From contig JANNAT010000046.1 in assembly GCA_031384605.1 (NCBI GenBank), forward strand, positions 1 through 8,944: a stretch of DNA of 8,944 bases, written 5' to 3'. This DNA is from JANNAT01 sp031384605. GTDB taxonomy: Bacteria > Pseudomonadota > Alphaproteobacteria > Rhodobacterales > Rhodobacteraceae. Position 1 is the stretch's first letter; each line of letters starts with the position of its first letter. The notes beneath the pieces are model-generated. The model ran no database searches, was not told the origin of the DNA, and saw nothing but the letters and a program-made list of their open reading frames with translations. A program made the position numbers and the translations under genes. Below, piece after piece: positions 5,647 through 8,944 of the stretch.

Positions 5647-6339
5647 CTATCCCAGATAGTCTGCCAACGCTTTGGGTGGGTTGGCGAACAGATCTTTAGT
5701 AGCCACAGGCGGATGCGCCACCCCATCAGCCACCAGAACGGTCTTGTCGGCGAATCGTTTGGCGTCGGTCGGGTCATGCGTCACCATCAGAACGGCTGCC
5801 CCTGTTTTGGTAGCGACTTTATCCAGCAGATCCAGCATATCGGCTTTTAACGCAGGCCCAAGGGCCGCAAAAGGTTCATCCAGCAGCAAAATTGGTCTGG
5901 CCCGCAAAAGGGCACGCGCCAAGGCGGCGCGACCTTGCTGACCGCCTGACAACTGCGCAGGTTTGCGCATCCCTAACCCGCCAAGCCCAACCTGATCCAG
6001 AACCATCGCAATCTGATCAGATTGAGCCGCCGTCAGGTGCAGCCGGGGGGACAGGCCAAGGCCAAGGTTTTGCCGCACCGTCAGATGGGGAAACAGGTTC
6101 TGGTCCTGAAACAACATGGTCATCGGGCGATCACCCGGCGCGATGGCGGCCAAATCCTGATCGTTCCAGATAATCCTGCCCTGCGTGGGCATGAAAAAAC
6201 CGGCAAGTGTCATTAACAAGGTGGATTTTCCGGCACCAGAGGGGCCGATCACGGCAAGGCGCTCTCCGGCACGCACGTGCCAATGCGCTTTTAGAACAAA
6301 GCTGTCTTGGATCACTGTCAGGTGGTCAAGCGTCAGCAT
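5647..6339 (-). CDS. thiQ: Thiamine ABC transporter ATP-binding protein
   Basis: This 230-aa cytoplasmic ATPase drives thiamine/TPP import through ThiP. Motifs are Walker A GPSGAGKST (32-40), Q-loop Q78 in MLFQDQNLFPHLTV, signature LSGGQ (130-134), Walker B ILLLDEPF (150-157) and H-loop H188 in VTHDP. The D-loop reads AALGPAL (158-164), with Gly where most ABC ATPases have Asp (SALD). The signature continues QGR rather than the usual RQR. I chose the ATG at 6339-6337 because the homologous N-terminus MLTLDHLTV starts there. It overlaps the thiP end by 14 bp, indicating coupled translation; a longer frame to 6393 lies inside thiP. The ribosome binding site is weak (GGA about 9 nt upstream), which also suits coupling. 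Last gene of the thiBPQ operon. Confidence 0.93.
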   Translation of the reverse strand: MLTLDHLTVIQDSFVLKAHWHVRAGERLAVIGPSGAGKSTLLMTLAGFFMPTQGRIIWNDQDLAAIAPGDRPMTMLFQDQNLFPHLTVRQNLGLGLSPRLHLTAAQSDQIAMVLDQVGLGGLGMRKPAQLSGGQQGRAALARALLRARPILLLDEPFAALGPALKADMLDLLDKVATKTGAAVLMVTHDPTDAKRFADKTVLVADGVAHPPVATKDLFANPPKALADYLG

Positions 6340-7870
6340 AGTTGTGTCCGATCCGATCAAATGCCCAGAACAACGCAAAGCTAAGGGCCACAAGAATAAG
6401 CGCCGCTGCTGCCGCGTCTTCCATCCGGTACGCCCCCATTAACCGTTGCACAACAAGGGGTAAGGTCGCCCCCCGATCCCCGGCAAACAAGGCGATTACC
6501 CCCAGATCACCCATCGAAAGCGCCGCCGCCAGCCCCGCGCCAAACCCCAATGGCCGCGCCAAACGGGGCAGCGTCACAAAACGCAACTGGACAAGGCCGG
6601 TCAGCCCCAAAGACCCGGAAAGCTGCGCATAGTCGGCACGCAACTGCCGCGCTTCGGGCAACAACAGGCGAAACAAAAAGGGCACGCATAGGGTGGTATT
6701 GACCACGATAGTAATCGGAGCAGACAGGTTTTCAGGGGATGCAAAAGGGCGAACTGCCAGGAACATCCCCGTTCCAAGGACCAGACTGGATGCCGAAAGC
6801 GGCAGCATCGCCGCCAGATCAAACCATCCACCCGCAGGACGCGCAGCAGCCTGGGCAAGGGTCAGCGCAGCCACCGTTGCCAGCACAGCAGACACAACCG
6901 ATATGCCGACCGACCGCGATGCAGCGGGCCAAACGGCATCAGGCAGGTGCAAAAGACCGGGTAGGCCTGCCAGCACAACAGCCAACAGCGGTGCCAGCAG
7001 AAAAAAGGCTGCCGCGATGATCACAATTCCGTCTACCCACCGCCGCCAACCGCCAACAGACGACACTGGCGTCGGGCGATCAAGCCCGGCCCCAAACGCC
7101 TGCGGCACCGTCAATCGAAGCGAAGTCAGCGTCACCAAGGCACAAAGACCGAATTGTAGCGCTGCTAAAAGGGCGCCGCGTCCCAGGTCAAATTCAAACC
7201 GCAAGGATTGATAGATCGCCAGTTCAATCGTGCTGGATTTCGGGCCCCCGCCAAGCGTCAGGGCAATGGCAAAGCTGGTCAGGCAGATCAGAAAGATCAT
7301 TGCCGCAATCCCGGGCAAAACCGCGCGTAACATCGGCCATTCCAGATGCCGGAACAAGGCCGATTGCGGCATCCCAAGCGAGGCCGCAAGGCGAAAACGC
7401 TCGGTTGGAATGGCGCTCCAACCATGCAGGATCATCCGGGTGGCAAGCGGCAAATTCAGGAAAATATGCGCTAAAACAATGCCATGCAGCCCAAAGATTG
7501 AAACTGGCTGCAGGCCAATGGCGATCAGGCCGCTGTTGAGCGGCCCGCCTCGACCAAACACCGCCAACAGACCCAACACGGCCACCACGACGGGCAGCAC
7601 AAAGGGCGCGGCCATCAACCGGATCAGGCCATCCCGACCCCGGAACCGGCGGCGATGCAAAGCGCGGGCGACAGGGACCGCCAGCAGGGTCGACAGGCCC
7701 GCCGAAAGCGCCGCCTGCAGCACGGTAAAGCGCAGCACAGCCCAGTCTGACGGGTTCAAAACCCACGTATCTGCGCGTGCAGCCACCATCGCAGCACTGC
7801 CCAAAATCAGCGCGGCGATCGCCAGCCCAAGCGTTACCGCGGGCGCTATTTCGACAGCGCGGTTTGCCAT
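6326..7870 (-). CDS. thiP: Thiamine ABC transporter permease
   Basis: This 514-aa inner-membrane permease of the ThiBPQ importer is a fusion of two binding-protein-dependent permease domains, as is normal for ThiP, giving about twelve hydrophobic segments. The first half has a coupling (EAA-type) loop around residues 158-185, with ERFRLAASLGMPQSALFRHL, and the second around 411-438, with QLSGSLGLTGLVQLRFVTLP. Each contacts one ThiQ subunit in this family. The ATG at 7870-7868 overlaps the 3' end of thiB by 25 bp, with AGGA directly abutting the start, so initiation probably depends on translational coupling. The exact start is slightly uncertain because the next in-frame Met is residue 28, within the first hydrophobic segment. 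The stop at 6328-6326 overlaps thiQ. Confidence 0.93.
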   Translation of the reverse strand: MANRAVEIAPAVTLGLAIAALILGSAAMVAARADTWVLNPSDWAVLRFTVLQAALSAGLSTLLAVPVARALHRRRFRGRDGLIRLMAAPFVLPVVVAVLGLLAVFGRGGPLNSGLIAIGLQPVSIFGLHGIVLAHIFLNLPLATRMILHGWSAIPTERFRLAASLGMPQSALFRHLEWPMLRAVLPGIAAMIFLICLTSFAIALTLGGGPKSSTIELAIYQSLRFEFDLGRGALLAALQFGLCALVTLTSLRLTVPQAFGAGLDRPTPVSSVGGWRRWVDGIVIIAAAFFLLAPLLAVVLAGLPGLLHLPDAVWPAASRSVGISVVSAVLATVAALTLAQAAARPAGGWFDLAAMLPLSASSLVLGTGMFLAVRPFASPENLSAPITIVVNTTLCVPFLFRLLLPEARQLRADYAQLSGSLGLTGLVQLRFVTLPRLARPLGFGAGLAAALSMGDLGVIALFAGDRGATLPLVVQRLMGAYRMEDAAAAALILVALSFALFWAFDRIGHNYADA

Positions 7871-8832
7871 TCCTCGATCGCTTTGGCCCGGCCCGCTTCG
7901 GCATCAACCGGCGATAAAAGGATAGATTTTGAGGGGGTTATCAGCGTTTCAAATCCTTTGGGCATCCCTGTTGCCGGGGTGGACGCAGGATACATCCAGT
8001 TGGTGGTGATCAGGGCTGTTTGCGCGGTTTCCGCCGTCAGATAGGCCAGAAAGGCATTTGCCAATTCGGGTTGATCAGTGCTTGCCAGTTTGCCGGCAAC
8101 TTCAATCTGCAGATAGTGACCTTCGTCAAACGCGGCAGCAGCTTTGGTATCGTCGGTTTCCGCGATCAAATGATAGGCGGGCGAGGTCGAGTAAGATAGA
8201 ACCATGTCGGATTCGCCTTGCAAAAACATGCCATACGCCTCTGACCAACCGGGGGTGACGGTGACGATATTGTCGGCCAAACCGGCCCAGATTTCCGGCG
8301 CGCGATCGCCATAGGCTGCCTTGACCCACATCAACAGACCCAATCCGGGGGTCGATGATCGCGGATCCTGAATGATGATTTTCAGATCAGACGCGGCAAG
8401 CTCTTCGAAAGATTTCGGCGGGGTAGTCAGTTTGGTTTTATCATAGACAAAGGCGAAATAGCCCCAGTCAAAAGGCAGGAAAACGGCGTCGGCAAAGGGC
8501 ACCGGCAGGGTATTTGGAACGGTTAAGCCGCTGGTCGCAAACAGATTTGTGGCTGTGGCGGCTGCGGTCAGGTTGGTATCCAACCCGACAACAACATCGA
8601 CCTGCGATGTGGTGCCTTCCAGTTGAACGCGCGCCAGAACGGCCGCCCCATCGCCTGCTGTGACAAATTGCAGATCGCAGGCGCAGGTTGCCTCAAACCC
8701 CGCCTCGATCACGGGGCCGGGGCCCCATTCTGCGGCAAAACTGTCATAGGTCAGCACGGTTAGAACGGGGGTTTCAGCCGCTGCAAACGTTGCAAACGAC
8801 ATCAGGCCCGCAGCAAGGAGTGTGGTTTTCAT
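7846..8832 (-). CDS. thiB: Thiamine/TPP periplasmic binding protein
   Basis: This 328-aa substrate-binding protein captures thiamine and its phosphates in the periplasm and delivers them to ThiPQ. A signal peptide (1-19, ending FAAA before E20) precedes a sequence that closely follows E. coli ThiB from memory: VLTYDSFAAEWGPGP (26-40), an Asp-rich VDVVVGLDTNL (78-88), FDWGYFAFVYDK (121-132), QDPRSSTPGLGLLMWV (155-170), TPGWSEAYGMFLQGESDMVLSY (193-214) and NWMYP (278-282). The aromatic residues W36, W196, Y220 and W279 are candidates for ligand stacking. The start at 8832-8830 is set by GGAGAG at 8842-8837 and by the signal peptide; the frame continues upstream through the riboswitch but lacks homology there. 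A C50-x-C52 pair is shared with E. coli ThiB. First gene of the operon. Confidence 0.95.
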   Translation of the reverse strand: MKTTLLAAGLMSFATFAAAETPVLTVLTYDSFAAEWGPGPVIEAGFEATCACDLQFVTAGDGAAVLARVQLEGTTSQVDVVVGLDTNLTAAATATNLFATSGLTVPNTLPVPFADAVFLPFDWGYFAFVYDKTKLTTPPKSFEELAASDLKIIIQDPRSSTPGLGLLMWVKAAYGDRAPEIWAGLADNIVTVTPGWSEAYGMFLQGESDMVLSYSTSPAYHLIAETDDTKAAAAFDEGHYLQIEVAGKLASTDQPELANAFLAYLTAETAQTALITTNWMYPASTPATGMPKGFETLITPSKSILLSPVDAEAGRAKAIEEWQTALSK

Positions 8833-8837
8833 TGGTC

Positions 8838-8879
8838 TCTCCATGGTGCGACGAAGTGGTCGGGGATGGAGAATTCCAT
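8838..8879 (-). promoter_or_regulatory. Riboswitch expression platform with anti-SD switch
   Basis: On the minus strand TCTCCAT (8872-8866) is exactly complementary to ATGGAGA (8844-8838), which contains the thiB Shine-Dalgarno GGAG (8842-8839). The same segment can instead pair with ATGGA (8879-8875) through a 4-nt loop, and the aptamer's last bases GGTGC (8884-8880) can pair with GCACC (8849-8845) just before the Shine-Dalgarno. A small hairpin CGAC/GTCG (8862-8859 with 8852-8849) lies between. No T-tract is present, so control is probably at translation initiation. Confidence 0.65.
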
Positions 8880-8944
8880 GCACCTTCCCTCCGCCGGTAT
8901 GATCCGGTTCAGGTTCGACGGGTCCGCATCGCTGCATCTCAGCC
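8880..8944 (-). promoter_or_regulatory. TPP riboswitch aptamer (THI element), truncated
   Basis: Read on the minus strand, the segment shows the hallmarks of a thiamine pyrophosphate aptamer: the CTGAGA box (8942-8937), GACCCGTCGAACCTGA (8924-8909), a CCGG-ATCATA-CCGG hairpin (8907-8894), and the closing GGGAAGGTGC (8889-8880). The short arm between CTGAGA and GACCC is compact. The 5' strand of the closing helix P1 lies beyond the window edge, so the element is incomplete here. It precedes thiB by about 48 nt, which explains TPP feedback control of the importer genes. Confidence 0.95.

Noticed and set aside
7224..7907. 227-aa minus-strand and 231-aa plus-strand (7230-7925) open frames over thiP
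   Set aside because: Both are shadows of thiP in other frames in GC-rich sequence; the thiP translation carries the recognisable permease features.
8833..8937. Upstream extension of thiB to 8937
   Set aside because: It would translate the TPP aptamer and place a non-homologous stretch in front of a clear signal peptide that begins at 8832 with its own GGAGAG site.

Overview
The window reads as chromosomal sequence from an alphaproteobacterium, most likely Rhodobacterales (Roseobacter/Rhodobacter type). The main reason is a three-gene cytochrome bc1 operon (petA-petB-petC) whose proteins closely match what I remember of the Rhodobacter proteins: a 437-residue cytochrome b with haem ligands at positions 97/111/198/212, and a Rieske protein with a Tat-type RRDFLYY leader. 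Base composition is moderately GC-rich. No insertion sequence, tRNA, rRNA, phage gene or CRISPR array is visible.

Layout. Plus strand: rpmJ (ribosomal protein L36, 23-148) with a terminator; a 327-bp intergenic region with a near-perfect 18-bp palindrome; an unusual exported PDZ-like protein of 437 aa (476-1789) with a lysine-rich insert, a tyrosine-rich middle and a long acidic tandem-repeat tail, closed by a strong terminator; a YibF-like glutathione S-transferase (1957-2568); then petA (2822-3379), petB (3391-4704) and petC (4724-5593), spaced 11 and 19 bp apart and closed by a strong terminator. Minus strand, converging on petC: thiB-thiP-thiQ (8832 down to 5647), a thiamine/TPP ABC importer whose genes overlap by 25 and 14 bp. 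A TPP riboswitch lies upstream of thiB and is cut by the right edge of the window.

How the genes work together. petABC encodes the whole catalytic core of the quinol:cytochrome c oxidoreductase: the Rieske iron-sulfur protein, cytochrome b and cytochrome c1. thiBPQ encodes the periplasmic binding protein, the fused double-domain permease and the ATPase that import thiamine or its phosphates. The TPP aptamer very probably represses it when intracellular TPP is high. The leader contains mutually exclusive pairings that could hide or expose the thiB ribosome binding site, so a translational switch can be proposed in detail.

Most of the window is ordinary housekeeping sequence. The one clearly unfamiliar element is the PDZ-like/acidic-repeat protein at 476-1789. 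It has extreme charge segregation (no lysine in its last 306 residues) and recently duplicated 27-bp and 15-bp in-frame repeats. Its upstream region carries a palindrome and three phased TGTTTC copies that could be operator sites. I do not recognise it as a named family and assign it no function.
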